DNA of 12,939 nucleotides from positions 1 to 12,939 of the forward strand of contig JAEZXX010000032.1 of NCBI GenBank assembly GCA_023419535.1. Reading direction: 5' to 3'. The stretch is from Pseudomonadota bacterium. GTDB lineage: Bacteria > Pseudomonadota > Alphaproteobacteria > Rhizobiales > Rhizobiaceae. The position numbers and the translations under genes were made by a program. Position 1 is the first letter of the stretch. Every line of letters begins with the position of its first letter. This document shows, one piece after another, positions 5,515 to 12,939 of this stretch. The notes beneath the pieces were generated by a model that saw only the letters and a program-made list of their open reading frames with translations, made no database searches and was not told the origin of the DNA.

Positions 5515-6828
5515 TCAGGGAGCGGGCGTGTCGGCCGGCGTCTCCTCGCCGATCCGCGAGGCCAGAATCTTGTCGACGCGCCGCCCGTCCAGATCGACGA
5601 CCTCGAAGCGCCACCCCTCGTAGAGAACGATCTCGCCGACCTCGGGAATGTGCCCGAACTGCTCCAGGATGAAGCCCGCGAAGGTCTCGTAGTCGCGCTC
5701 CCTGGGGAAGGTCAGCCCGTCCAGCCCGCGCTCCACGTCGTGCACCGGCATTCCGGCGTCGATCAGGAAGGAGCCGTCCGCCCGGCGCACGACCGCATGG
5801 TCCTCCTCCAGCCCCTCGGGAAGGGCGCCGGCGATCGCGGCGAGGATGTCGGTCGGCGTGACGAGGCCCTCGAAGGAGCCGTACTCGTCGAGGACGATGG
5901 CGATATGGGTCGAGGCGGTCTGGAAGCGGTCGAGCAGCTTGAGCGCCGGCATCGATTCGTTGACGTAGAGAGGCTCGCGAAGCGCGGCCCGAACGTCGAT
6001 CGCGCCGGTCTTGCGGAACTGCTCCAGGAGATCCTTGGCCTGCACCACGCCGAGGATGTCGTCGTCTTCTCCGCCCGAGACCGGGAAGCGCGAATGGCCG
6101 CTCTCGTTGATCTCGTCGAGGATGCGCCCCGGATCGTCGTCGATGCCGATCCAGAACACGTCCGGACGCGGCACCATGATGGAGCGGGCGGTCCGGTCCG
6201 CGATGCGCAGCACGCCCTCGATGAGCTCGCGCTCCTTCTCCTCGAAGACGCCGCTCTGCGTCCCCTCGGCGATCATCGCCTTGACCTCCTCCTCCGTCAC
6301 CGTGCTTTCGGCGACCTTGCTGCCGCCGAGGAGCCGCACGACCGTCTCCGTCGAGATGCGCAGGAACCAGACGATCGGCGCGCCGACCTTGGCCAGAAGC
6401 AGCATGAAGGGCGCGACGAAGGAGGCGATCCGCTCCGAATGGGTCAGCGCGAAGCGCTTGGGGACGAGCTCGCCGAGGATCAGCGAGAGATAGGTGATGG
6501 TGATGACGACCAGCGCGATCGCCGTTCCCTGCGCGTAGGCGCCGATGACCGGCAGCGGGTCGAGCACCTCGGCCAGCGGGCCGGCGAAGGCGTTCGCGCC
6601 GAAGGCGCCGGCGAAGATGCCGACGAGGGTGATGCCGATCTGGACGGTGGAGAGAAAGCTCGTCGGGTCGTCGACCAGCTTGAGCGCGCGCTCGGCACCC
6701 TTGGAACCTTCGGCGGCCATCTGCTGCAGCCGACCGCGGCGGGACGAGACCACCGCCAGTTCCGACATGGCGAAGAAGCCGTTGAGGAAGATCAGGAAGA
6801 GAACGATCAGTGCGTTGGTGAAAAGCAT
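5515..6828 (-). CDS. HlyC/CorC-family CNNM/CBS-domain membrane protein
   Basis: This 437-residue protein has the full architecture of the CNNM/CorC (hemolysin-C-like) family. An N-terminal CNNM (DUF21) membrane domain of several helices covers about residues 1-160 and includes FLNGFFAMSELAVVSSRR and the conserved LILGELVPKRFAL. Two CBS domains follow (about 210-270 and 280-335, with SIMVPRPDVFWI and IVLDEYGSFEGLVTPTDIL), then a C-terminal CorC_HlyC domain (about 345-425). Relatives are inner-membrane proteins tied to magnesium or cobalt export, with the CBS pair sensing nucleotides. The actual ion is not shown by sequence, and the hemolysin name is historical. The ATG at 6828 has GGAG 5 bases upstream. 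No partner gene is adjacent; it faces the DUF1127 gene across a shared terminator. Confidence 0.93.
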   Translation of the reverse strand: MLFTNALIVLFLIFLNGFFAMSELAVVSSRRGRLQQMAAEGSKGAERALKLVDDPTSFLSTVQIGITLVGIFAGAFGANAFAGPLAEVLDPLPVIGAYAQGTAIALVVITITYLSLILGELVPKRFALTHSERIASFVAPFMLLLAKVGAPIVWFLRISTETVVRLLGGSKVAESTVTEEEVKAMIAEGTQSGVFEEKERELIEGVLRIADRTARSIMVPRPDVFWIGIDDDPGRILDEINESGHSRFPVSGGEDDDILGVVQAKDLLEQFRKTGAIDVRAALREPLYVNESMPALKLLDRFQTASTHIAIVLDEYGSFEGLVTPTDILAAIAGALPEGLEEDHAVVRRADGSFLIDAGMPVHDVERGLDGLTFPRERDYETFAGFILEQFGHIPEVGEIVLYEGWRFEVVDLDGRRVDKILASRIGEETPADTPAP

Positions 6829-6970
6829 CTTTTCTCCATCAGACGAGCGATCGTCCGACTTCGGGTCTCCATGTTGATCTGCGATGCGCGCCCGTTCGCA
6901 CCGTATGGCGTTGCGTCGTCGCCGTCGGGCGGACGGCGGATCTCATCCATCGGGCTTCGCGGGCCCGCGG

Positions 6971-7858
6971 TCAATCGCTCCTGCGATGACGATCGAAGAG
7001 CGCCATCATCTCGCGGGCATAGGTTTCCTGCATCGAGCGGCCGGCCTCCGCGGCCTTGGCCATCCCGTCGAACGGGCCGCCCGCGCTCGCCTCGGCGCCG
7101 CCCGGGCTTCGGGTTTCAGCAGTCGCGGCCTTCGGGGGCTGCGCCGGGGACGTGTTTTCGGGAACCGGGGGGAGGAAGGACGGGAAGCCGAAGAAGGGAA
7201 AGGGCGCGGACGGCGCCGAGCCGCTCTCGCGCGGCGGCGCCGGTTGCCGACCCCCGCCGCGCGGCTGCGGCATCATCCAGGCGAAGCCGCCGGCCAGGGC
7301 GTCGGAGAACAGGGACTGAAGGTCGGCGCGGGGCGGCGGGGACGCCTCGGAGGAGGGGCGGCTGAAGGCCTCGATGGCGTTGGCCGACCGGCGCATCCAT
7401 TCGGCCGTGGCGCGGCCCGCAGCGTCGCCCGGCGCGGCGGCCGACGACATCGGCCCGCTCGCGACCATGGTCATCATGGCGCGCAGCGTCATCAGGCCGA
7501 GTTCCGGCATCATCTTGGCGATGGTGTCGGGCGAGACGCCCGCCATCAGCGAGGCCTGACGGGACACCGAATCGGCGAGGGCGCGCGTGCCGAAGAGGTC
7601 GGTCATGAAGGCCGCGGGCCTGGCCGTCATCGCCGAGGCGGGGTCGGTGCCGGACGGCGCGAAGGCGGCGAGGCGGCGGTTGAAGTCCGCCCAGGCGGCG
7701 GTGTCGGACATCAGTCGCTGGAGCCCGAGGACGAAGGCCGGGGCGAGCGCCTCGGTCGTGCGGCGCATCTCCTCCTCGCTGAGCCGGAAGCGCTCGCGCA
7801 GCCGATCGGTGCCGAGGCCCGAATCTACCGCGGTCAACCAGTCGAAGAACTCCGTCAT
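6971..7858 (-). CDS. DUF937-like protein with low-complexity C-terminal region
   Basis: The 295-residue product has no signal peptide or membrane segment. Residues about 15-130 are helical and resemble DUF937-type proteins: FRLSEEEMRRTTEALAPAF near the start, then FGTRALADSVSRQASLMAGV and the Met-rich KMMPELGLMTLRAMMTMVA. Residues about 165-262 are rich in Pro, Gly, Ala and Ser, including PAPPRESGSAPSAP and FPFFGFPSFLPP, and look disordered. A short C-terminal helix (AEAGRSMQETYAREMMALFD) ends the protein. The start at 7858 (MTEFFDWL) has GGGGAG 8 bases upstream; an earlier in-frame ATG at 7921 lacks this and is not favoured. No biochemical function is known for the family. It sits between tldD and the CNNM/CBS gene on the same strand. 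Confidence 0.75.
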   Translation of the reverse strand: MTEFFDWLTAVDSGLGTDRLRERFRLSEEEMRRTTEALAPAFVLGLQRLMSDTAAWADFNRRLAAFAPSGTDPASAMTARPAAFMTDLFGTRALADSVSRQASLMAGVSPDTIAKMMPELGLMTLRAMMTMVASGPMSSAAAPGDAAGRATAEWMRRSANAIEAFSRPSSEASPPPRADLQSLFSDALAGGFAWMMPQPRGGGRQPAPPRESGSAPSAPFPFFGFPSFLPPVPENTSPAQPPKAATAETRSPGGAEASAGGPFDGMAKAAEAGRSMQETYAREMMALFDRHRRSD

Positions 7859-7920
7859 CTCCCCCGCTCCCCGGCGCATCCCGCCGCAGCCTGCCCGTGA
7901 AGGCGCAAGGATGACGTACA

Positions 7921-7965
7921 TGGCGCGCCGGCGCCAAGCGCCAAGAGCGGGTCGCGCGCCGCGAC
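7921..7965 (-). terminator. Two hairpins downstream of tldD, possible terminator
   Basis: GTCGCG (7951-7956) pairs with CGCGAC (7960-7965), and TGGCGC (7921-7926) pairs with GCGCCA (7931-7936). Both lie within 60 bases past the tldD stop codon. Neither is followed by a U-run on the minus strand, so intrinsic termination is uncertain; they could instead stabilise the transcript end. Confidence 0.3.
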
Positions 7966-7976
7966 GGCGCGGAGGC

Positions 7977-9392
7977 TCACGTCTGCGTGCCGCCGACCGT
8001 CAGCTGGTTCATCCGCAGATGCGGCTGGCCGACGCCGACCGGCACCCACTGCCCGCCCTTGCCGCAGTTCCCGATGCCCGTGTCGAGCCTGGAATCGTTG
8101 CCGACCATGGAGATGCGCTGCATGGCCTCCGGACCGTTGCCGATCAGCATCGCCCCGCGGATCGGCTCCTGGATCACGCCGCGCCGCACCCGGTACGCCT
8201 CGGTGCAGGAGAAGACGAACTTGCCGCTGGTGATGTCGACCTGCCCGCCGCCGAAGGAGACGGCGTAGATGCCGTCGTCGAGGGAGGCGACGATCTCCTC
8301 CGGCGTGGAGGAGCCCGACAGCATGGAGGTGTTCGTCATCCGCGGCATGGGCGCGTGGGCGAAGGATTCGCGCCGTCCGTTGCCCGTCGGCGAGACGCCC
8401 ATCAGGCGCGCGTTCAGCCGGTCCTGCATGTAGCCGACGAGACGCCCGTCCTCGATGAGGACGTTGGTCGCGGTGGGGGTGCCCTCGTCGTCGACGGTCA
8501 GCGAGCCGCGCCGTTCCGAGACGGTGCCGTCGTCGACGACGGTGACGCCGCGTGCGGCCACCTGTTCGCCGATGCGGCCCGAGAAGACCGACGTTCCCAT
8601 GCGGTTGAAGTCGCCCTCCAGCCCGTGGCCGACCGCCTCGTGCAGCATCACGCCGGGCCAGCCGGCGCCGAGGACGACGTCGAACGTGCCGGCGGGCGCG
8701 GGAACCGCGGACAAATTCACGTGCGCCTGCCGCAGCGCCTCGTCGGCGACGTGGCGCCAGCTTTCGGGCGCGATCAGTTCGGCGAGCCCGTGGCGGCCGC
8801 CGCCGCCGAAAGAGCCCGTTTCCTGCCGGTCCCCCTTGCCCCCCACGACCGAGACGTTCAGCCGCGTCATCGGCCGCACGTCGCGCACCAGCCGCCCGTC
8901 GGCGTGGAGGATCTCGACCACCTGCCACTGTGCGGCGAGCGAGACCGAGACCTGCCGCACCGCTTCGTCGCGGCCGCGCAGATAGGCGTCGATCTCCTGC
9001 AGGAGCCTCACCTTCTCCTCGAAGGACGGGGAGGGGATCGGGTTCTCCTCGGAGTAGAGCCGGGCGTTGGTGCCCGACGGTGCGCCGGCCATCGTGCCGG
9101 ATCGCCCGGCGGTCACCGCCGTGACCGCGTCCGCGGCCCGGGCCAGCGCGGATGCCGTGAACTCCCCGGAATGGGCGAAACCCGTCGCCTCGCCGGAGAC
9201 GGCCCGCAGGCCGAAGCCCGAATCGACGGAGAAATTGCCCGCCTTCAGCCGACCGTTGTCGAAGAGGAGCGATTCCTGCTCGCGGTGTTCGAGGAAGAGT
9301 TCGCCGTCGTCGGCCCCTGAGAGGGCCTGTCCGAGCCGTGCCCGGACGGCTTCGGCCGGAATGTCGAAGCGCTCGATCAGAGATTGGGTCAT
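7977..9392 (-). CDS. tldD: Metalloprotease TldD
   Basis: TldD forms a heterodimeric zinc protease with TldE (PmbA), which in E. coli cleaves unfolded peptides, including the CcdA antitoxin and the leader of the antibiotic peptide microcin B17. The 471-residue product has the usual family length. It shows the metal site HEAVGHGLEGD (H251, E252, H256) and the conserved C-terminal GNCGKGGQWVPVGVGQP, whose C443 is the expected third zinc ligand. The start at 9392 (MTQSLIERFD) fits the family; GAGGA lies 11 bases upstream, a slightly long spacing. The frame stays open across the neighbouring ialB-like gene, but that extension is out of frame with ialB and not real. No pmbA gene is in the window. 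The location beside the ialB-like gene and the oxidase operon matches gene order I recall in other Hyphomicrobiales. Confidence 0.96.
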   Translation of the reverse strand: MTQSLIERFDIPAEAVRARLGQALSGADDGELFLEHREQESLLFDNGRLKAGNFSVDSGFGLRAVSGEATGFAHSGEFTASALARAADAVTAVTAGRSGTMAGAPSGTNARLYSEENPIPSPSFEEKVRLLQEIDAYLRGRDEAVRQVSVSLAAQWQVVEILHADGRLVRDVRPMTRLNVSVVGGKGDRQETGSFGGGGRHGLAELIAPESWRHVADEALRQAHVNLSAVPAPAGTFDVVLGAGWPGVMLHEAVGHGLEGDFNRMGTSVFSGRIGEQVAARGVTVVDDGTVSERRGSLTVDDEGTPTATNVLIEDGRLVGYMQDRLNARLMGVSPTGNGRRESFAHAPMPRMTNTSMLSGSSTPEEIVASLDDGIYAVSFGGGQVDITSGKFVFSCTEAYRVRRGVIQEPIRGAMLIGNGPEAMQRISMVGNDSRLDTGIGNCGKGGQWVPVGVGQPHLRMNQLTVGGTQT

Positions 9393-9436
9393 GGATGCGG
9401 AAATCCTCGCTCGGGCACATCCGCAGATAGGCGATC

Positions 9437-9463
9437 GCGCCGCCCCTGTCAGGGGCGCGGCGC
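9437..9463 (-). terminator. Bulged hairpin abutting the ialB-like stop codon
   Basis: GCGCCG + CCCCT (9437-9447) pairs with AGGGG + CGGCGC (9451-9463) across a 3-base loop, with a 2-base bulge on one side, giving 11 bp. The hairpin begins immediately after the ialB-like stop codon (9464-9466). No U-run follows on the minus strand. It may attenuate or partly terminate transcription before tldD, 71 bases downstream, or protect the mRNA end. Confidence 0.4.
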
Positions 9464-9973
9464 TCAGGGAAGTGCGGCGAACCCCTCGTCGAAGCCGTTG
9501 AGGTCGACCGGGATGCCGATCCCCTGCTCGGGCGTCTGGAAGACGATGAAGGTCGCCGACTGCCCGTCCGACAGCGTGCGCCGCAGCGTTTCCTCCAGGA
9601 TCACCTCGGCATAGCAGCCGTCCTCGAAGCAGCGCACGAACTGGGCGCGGCCGATGTCGTTGCCGTCGACGTAGAGGCCGAGCCCGTTCGGAAGGAGGAT
9701 GCCGAGCGGGGCGAGAATGCGCAGGATCTGCGCCTGCCCGTCGGCCGTCTTCAGGGCGAGCACCGAAAGGCCGATCTCGGGGCGGTCGTCGGCGATGACG
9801 TTCTGGAGAAGGGCGCATTGTTCGCCGGCGGCGCCCGCCGGCTGGTCGCACACGACGGACCAGGACCCGTGCTGGGAGCGCACCGCCCCGGTCTGCCCCT
9901 GGGCGAGGGCCGGAGAGATGGCGAGCGCGGCCAGGGCGAAACAGGCGGCGAAGCGGGCGAAGGGCAGGCTCAT
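9464..9973 (-). CDS. Invasion-associated locus B (IalB)-family periplasmic protein
   Basis: The 169-residue product has a Sec signal peptide (residues 1-24, hydrophobic core with probable cleavage after ALA) and the IalB-type fold. The typical start is HGSWSVVCD (35-43). C42, C53, C115 and C120 could form two disulfides. The C-terminus IVFQTPEQGIGIPVDLNGFD (143-162) is characteristic. The family is named for a Bartonella locus linked to red-cell invasion, but it is widespread in non-pathogenic alphaproteobacteria, so an invasion role should not be read from it. The ATG at 9973 is placed by the signal peptide; its ribosome-binding site is weak. It is on the same strand as tldD and divergent from the oxidase operon. 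Confidence 0.88.
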   Translation of the reverse strand: MSLPFARFAACFALAALAISPALAQGQTGAVRSQHGSWSVVCDQPAGAAGEQCALLQNVIADDRPEIGLSVLALKTADGQAQILRILAPLGILLPNGLGLYVDGNDIGRAQFVRCFEDGCYAEVILEETLRRTLSDGQSATFIVFQTPEQGIGIPVDLNGFDEGFAALP

Positions 9974-10305
9974 CAGGATGCAATCCGTCTCAGAATTGGG
10001 GCGATCTTCCGGCGAACATGGGAAAGAATTGGTTACCGTCGCCGGGGCTGCGTCCCGGCGGCCGCCTCGGGACCCCGGGCGATCCGCGACAAGATGACGG
10101 CTCGCGACGCTTTCGCCGAAGCCGTCGCGGCGTTATGAATGACGTTGGAGAGGCGCCCCCATCGTGTTGCGAAGCCGTGGGTTTCGTGATTGATGCGACG
10201 CCAGATGCACATTGGCTGCATTCGAAACTGCGGAGGAGCGTGGCGACACGATGACCGAAGCGGGTTTCGGTCGGACAAAGAGAAGTCCTTTACGGGAGAG
10301 CATTC
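9974..10305. promoter_or_regulatory. Divergent intergenic region, ialB-like gene and oxidase operon
   Basis: This 332-bp gap must hold the start signals for both the ialB-like gene (leftward) and ctaC (rightward). I see no convincing sigma-70 -35/-10 pair. AGAATTGG occurs twice in direct orientation, at 9992-9999 and 10025-10032, 33 bp apart and close to the ialB-like start, and could be a regulator site. The ctaC ribosome-binding site GGAGAG (10295-10300) is clear. No gene is evident in the gap. Confidence 0.4.
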
Positions 10306-11241
10306 GTGAAACGATCGATCCTGGCCGCCGCGACGTTCCTGGCGACCCTGTCGGCGGCGCGCGCGCAGGACGCGGGCGGGCTTCTCCCCGGGCAGCCGCA
10401 TCCCTGGCAGATGGGCCTGCAGGAGGCCATGGGCGGGATGAAGGCCCAGATCGACTGGTTCTCCAACTATACGCTCTGGTTCATGATCCCGATCACGGTC
10501 TTCGTGGCCGCGCTGCTCGCCTGGGTCGCCGTCCGCTACCGCGAATCGAAGAACGCGACCCCGTCGCGCACGAGCCACAACACCGCGATCGAGGTGGTGT
10601 GGACCATCGCGCCGGTGCTGATCCTCGTCGCGCTGGCGATCCCGTCCTTCCAGCTTCTGACCGCGCAGTACAATCCGCCGCGCGAGCCCGAACTGACGGT
10701 CAAGGCGACCGGCTACCAGTGGTACTGGGGCTACGAGTACCAGCCGAACGAGACGGACGCGGCCGCCGACGGCGCGCTGGCCGATGAGGCGGGCGCCGAA
10801 GCGCAGCCGGTGTCGTTCCTCTCCTACATGCTGAACGACGAGGATCGCGCGGCCGCCGGCAAGGAGGACCGCAACGTCTATCCGCGCCTCCTGGCGGTCG
10901 ACAACGAGATGGTCATCCCGGTGAACACCGTGGTCCGCCTCCTCACCACGGCCGGTGACGTGATTCATGCCTACGCGATGCCCTCGCTCGGCGTGAAGGT
11001 CGACTCGGTTCCCGGCCGCATCAACGAATACTGGTTCGAGGCGAACCGCGAGGGCATCTTCTACGGCCAGTGCTCGGAGCTCTGCGGCCGCGACCACGCC
11101 TTCATGCCGCTCGCCATCCGCGTCGTCAGCCAGGAGCAGTACGACAACTGGTACGCCGCCGCCGGCGAAAGCATCGAGAACGCCAACGCCCAGCTGACCG
11201 CAGAGATCGAGGCCGCGGGCGCGGTCGTCGCCTCGCGCTGA
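10306..11241 (+). CDS. ctaC: Cytochrome c oxidase subunit II (aa3-type)
   Basis: Subunit II (CtaC, also called CoxB) accepts electrons from cytochrome c at its dinuclear CuA centre and passes them to haem a in subunit I. The 311-residue product has an N-terminal signal sequence (residues about 1-20), two membrane helices (about 55-77 and 97-119), and a periplasmic cupredoxin domain. The CuA ligands are all present: H221, C256, E258, C260, H264 and M267 (CSELCGRDHAFM). The aromatic relay YQWYWGYEY spans 137-145. A loop around residues 149-190 is unusually Ala/Asp/Glu-rich. The start is GTG at 10306, with GGAGAG 5 bases upstream. ctaD follows after 35 bases in the same operon. Confidence 0.97.
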   Translation: MKRSILAAATFLATLSAARAQDAGGLLPGQPHPWQMGLQEAMGGMKAQIDWFSNYTLWFMIPITVFVAALLAWVAVRYRESKNATPSRTSHNTAIEVVWTIAPVLILVALAIPSFQLLTAQYNPPREPELTVKATGYQWYWGYEYQPNETDAAADGALADEAGAEAQPVSFLSYMLNDEDRAAAGKEDRNVYPRLLAVDNEMVIPVNTVVRLLTTAGDVIHAYAMPSLGVKVDSVPGRINEYWFEANREGIFYGQCSELCGRDHAFMPLAIRVVSQEQYDNWYAAAGESIENANAQLTAEIEAAGAVVASR

Positions 11242-11276
11242 GCCCGTCTGTCTTTAAGCGTCCCACGGAGACCCCA

Positions 11277-12878
11277 ATGGCTCACGCCGCCGAACACGAC
11301 GCCCATCACGATCACAAGCCGACCGGCTGGGTGCGCTGGGTCTATTCGACCAATCACAAGGACATCGGGACGCTCTACCTGATCTTCGCGATCTTCTCGG
11401 GCATCCTGGGCGGCGCGCTGTCGGTCGGCATCCGCATGGAGCTCCAGGAGCCGGGCCTGCAGATCTTCTCCGATCCGCAGATCTTCAACGTGTTCACCAC
11501 GGCCCACGGCCTGATCATGATCTTCTTCATGGTCATGCCGGCGCTGATCGGCGGCTTCGCCAACTGGATGGTGCCGATCATGATCGGCGCGCCGGACATG
11601 GCCTTCCCGCGGCTGAACAACATCTCGTTCTGGCTGCTGCCCCCGGCGCTCCTGCTGCTCGTCATGTCGATGTTCGTGGAGGGTGCCCCCGGTTCGGCCG
11701 GCGTCGGCGCGGGATGGACGATGTATCCGCCGCTCTCGACCTCCGGTCACCCCGGCCCGGCCGTCGATCTGGCGATCTTCGCGCTGCACATCGCCGGCGC
11801 GTCCTCGATCCTGGGCGCGATCAACTTCATCACCACCATCCTGAACATGCGCGCCCCGGGCATGACGCTGCACAAGATGCCGCTCTTCGCCTGGTCGGTG
11901 CTGGTCACGGCCTTCCTGCTGCTGCTCTCGCTCCCGGTCCTCGCCGGCGCGATCACCATGCTCCTGACCGACCGCAATTTCGGCACGACCTTCTTCGCGC
12001 CGGAGGGCGGCGGCGACCCGATCCTCTACCAGCATCTGTTCTGGTTCTTCGGCCATCCGGAGGTCTACATCCTGATCCTGCCGGCCTTCGGGATCGTCAG
12101 CCACATCGTCTCGACCTTCTCGAGAAAGCCCGTCTTCGGCTATCTCGGCATGGCCTACGCCATGGTCGCCATCGGCGTCGTCGGCTTCGTCGTGTGGGCG
12201 CACCACATGTACACGACCGGCATTTCGCTCAACACGCAGCGCTACTTCGTCTTCGCCACGATGGTGATCGCGGTGCCGACGGGCATCAAGATCTTCTCCT
12301 GGATCGCGACGATGTGGGGCGGCAGCTTGCGCTTCACGACGCCGATGCTCTGGGCGATCGGCTTCATCTTCCTCTTCACGGTCGGCGGCGTCACGGGCGT
12401 CAAGCTCGCCAATGCCGGCATGGACCGCGTGCTGCACGACACCTACTACGTCGTCGCGCACTTCCATTACGTGCTCTCACTCGGCGCGGTCTTCGCGATC
12501 TTCGCGGGCTGGTACTACTGGTTCCCGAAGATGTCCGGCTACATGTACAACGAGACGATCGGCAAGATTCACTTCTGGATGACGTTCGTCGCGGTGAACA
12601 TCATCTTCTTCCCGCAGCACTTCCTCGGCGCCGCCGGCATGCCGCGCCGCTACGTCGACTATCCGGACGCCTTCGCCGGCTGGAACTTCGTCTCCTCGAT
12701 GGGCTCCTACCTCTCCGCGCTCGCCGTCTTCGTCTTCCTCTACGGTGTCTGGGAGGCGTTCTCCAAGAAGCGCATCGCCGGCGCCAATCCCTGGGGCGAG
12801 GGCGCGACCACGCTCGAATGGCACCTGTCCTCGCCGCCGCCCTACCACCAGTGGGAGCAGCTCCCGCGGGTCCGCTGA
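11277..12878 (+). CDS. ctaD: Cytochrome c oxidase subunit I (aa3-type)
   Basis: Subunit I (CtaD, also called CoxA) holds haem a and the haem a3-CuB site where oxygen is reduced to water while protons are pumped. The 533-residue product has the usual twelve membrane helices. Ligands are intact: H77 and H397 for haem a, H395 for haem a3, and H260, H309 and H310 for CuB, with Y264 in GHPEVY as the cross-linked tyrosine. E262 and D107 mark the D-channel and K338 the K-channel, so it is an A1-type haem-copper oxidase able to pump. The N-terminus is His/Asp-rich (MAHAAEHDAHHDHK), as often seen. The ATG at 11277 has GGAG 6 bases upstream. The assembly and subunit III genes expected next lie beyond the right edge. 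Confidence 0.98.
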   Translation: MAHAAEHDAHHDHKPTGWVRWVYSTNHKDIGTLYLIFAIFSGILGGALSVGIRMELQEPGLQIFSDPQIFNVFTTAHGLIMIFFMVMPALIGGFANWMVPIMIGAPDMAFPRLNNISFWLLPPALLLLVMSMFVEGAPGSAGVGAGWTMYPPLSTSGHPGPAVDLAIFALHIAGASSILGAINFITTILNMRAPGMTLHKMPLFAWSVLVTAFLLLLSLPVLAGAITMLLTDRNFGTTFFAPEGGGDPILYQHLFWFFGHPEVYILILPAFGIVSHIVSTFSRKPVFGYLGMAYAMVAIGVVGFVVWAHHMYTTGISLNTQRYFVFATMVIAVPTGIKIFSWIATMWGGSLRFTTPMLWAIGFIFLFTVGGVTGVKLANAGMDRVLHDTYYVVAHFHYVLSLGAVFAIFAGWYYWFPKMSGYMYNETIGKIHFWMTFVAVNIIFFPQHFLGAAGMPRRYVDYPDAFAGWNFVSSMGSYLSALAVFVFLYGVWEAFSKKRIAGANPWGEGATTLEWHLSSPPPYHQWEQLPRVR

Positions 12879-12939
12879 GGCGGGGCGACTTTCGACGGGC
12901 CGCCCCGGTGCCGGCCCGAAGCCGTAAGCCCCATATGGG

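Noticed and set aside
6958..6969. CGCGGGCCCGCG palindrome after the DUF937-like stop codon
   Set aside because: It is a 12-bp palindrome with no room for a good loop and no U-run; GC composition makes such sequences common.
5650..7365. Long plus-strand open frame opposite the CNNM/CBS gene
   Set aside because: It is a mirror frame of a clear membrane protein with no recognisable domain; the opposite strand has family motifs throughout.
7587..9320. Long plus-strand open frame opposite tldD, and a minus-strand frame at 7855-9420
   Set aside because: Both overlap tldD in other frames and show only low-complexity Arg/Gly/Ala sequence.
9431..9438. GCGATCGC octamer (HIP1-like)
   Set aside because: HIP1 is a repeated motif in cyanobacteria; a single copy here in GC-rich alphaproteobacterial DNA is probably chance.
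11070..11276. N-terminal extension of ctaD into ctaC
   Set aside because: The extension is the out-of-frame C-terminus of ctaC; the ATG at 11277 has its own ribosome-binding site and matches the family start.
11061..12467. Minus-strand open frame opposite ctaC/ctaD
   Set aside because: The translation is almost entirely charged Arg/Asp/Glu/His sequence, the usual antisense pattern of a hydrophobic membrane-protein gene.

Overview
The window looks like a GC-rich chromosomal segment from an alphaproteobacterium, most likely of the order Hyphomicrobiales (Rhizobiales). The evidence is the set of protein families (an IalB-like periplasmic protein, a short DUF1127 protein, alphaproteobacterial-type CtaC/CtaD, TldD) and a tRNA-Arg(ACG) with encoded CCA. 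I would not name a genus from this sequence.

Positions 1-2127 are an accessory, decayed stretch with no intact conserved gene. It holds the end of an IS3-family element (1-127), an internally deleted IS1182-like element bounded by near-perfect 17-bp inverted repeats and a possible 4-bp target duplication (312-667), a small hypothetical ORF with two CxxC motifs (1308-1595) that contains a 7-bp x5 tandem repeat, and iteron-like GAGAGGGACGT repeats (1943-2016) downstream of a DnaA-box-like site. A complete tRNA-Arg (2128-2204, minus strand) marks the border; its 3' end faces the IS-rich side.

Positions 2443-9973 carry ordinary chromosomal genes, nearly all on the minus strand: xseA (exonuclease VII large subunit), a LysR-type regulator, a HlyC/CorC-family CNNM-CBS membrane protein, a DUF937-like protein, tldD and an ialB-like gene. 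The exception is a short DUF1127 gene (5172-5438, plus strand), divergent from the LysR gene. The lysR promoter can be read directly (TTGATC, 17-bp spacer, TAATCT) and is overlapped by perfect palindromes, which suggests autoregulation and perhaps control of the DUF1127 gene. A strong bidirectional terminator separates the DUF1127 gene from the convergent CorC gene.

Positions 10306-12878 (plus strand) encode subunits II and I of an aa3-type cytochrome c oxidase (ctaC/coxB and ctaD/coxA), with all CuA, haem and CuB ligands present. The operon probably continues past the right edge; no further gene start is visible in 12879-12939. The most interesting leads are the palindrome-covered LysR/DUF1127 control region, the MITE-like IS1182 derivative, the repeat cluster with a DnaA-like box, and the small double-CxxC ORF. 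I saw no CRISPR array, defence system or biosynthetic cluster.
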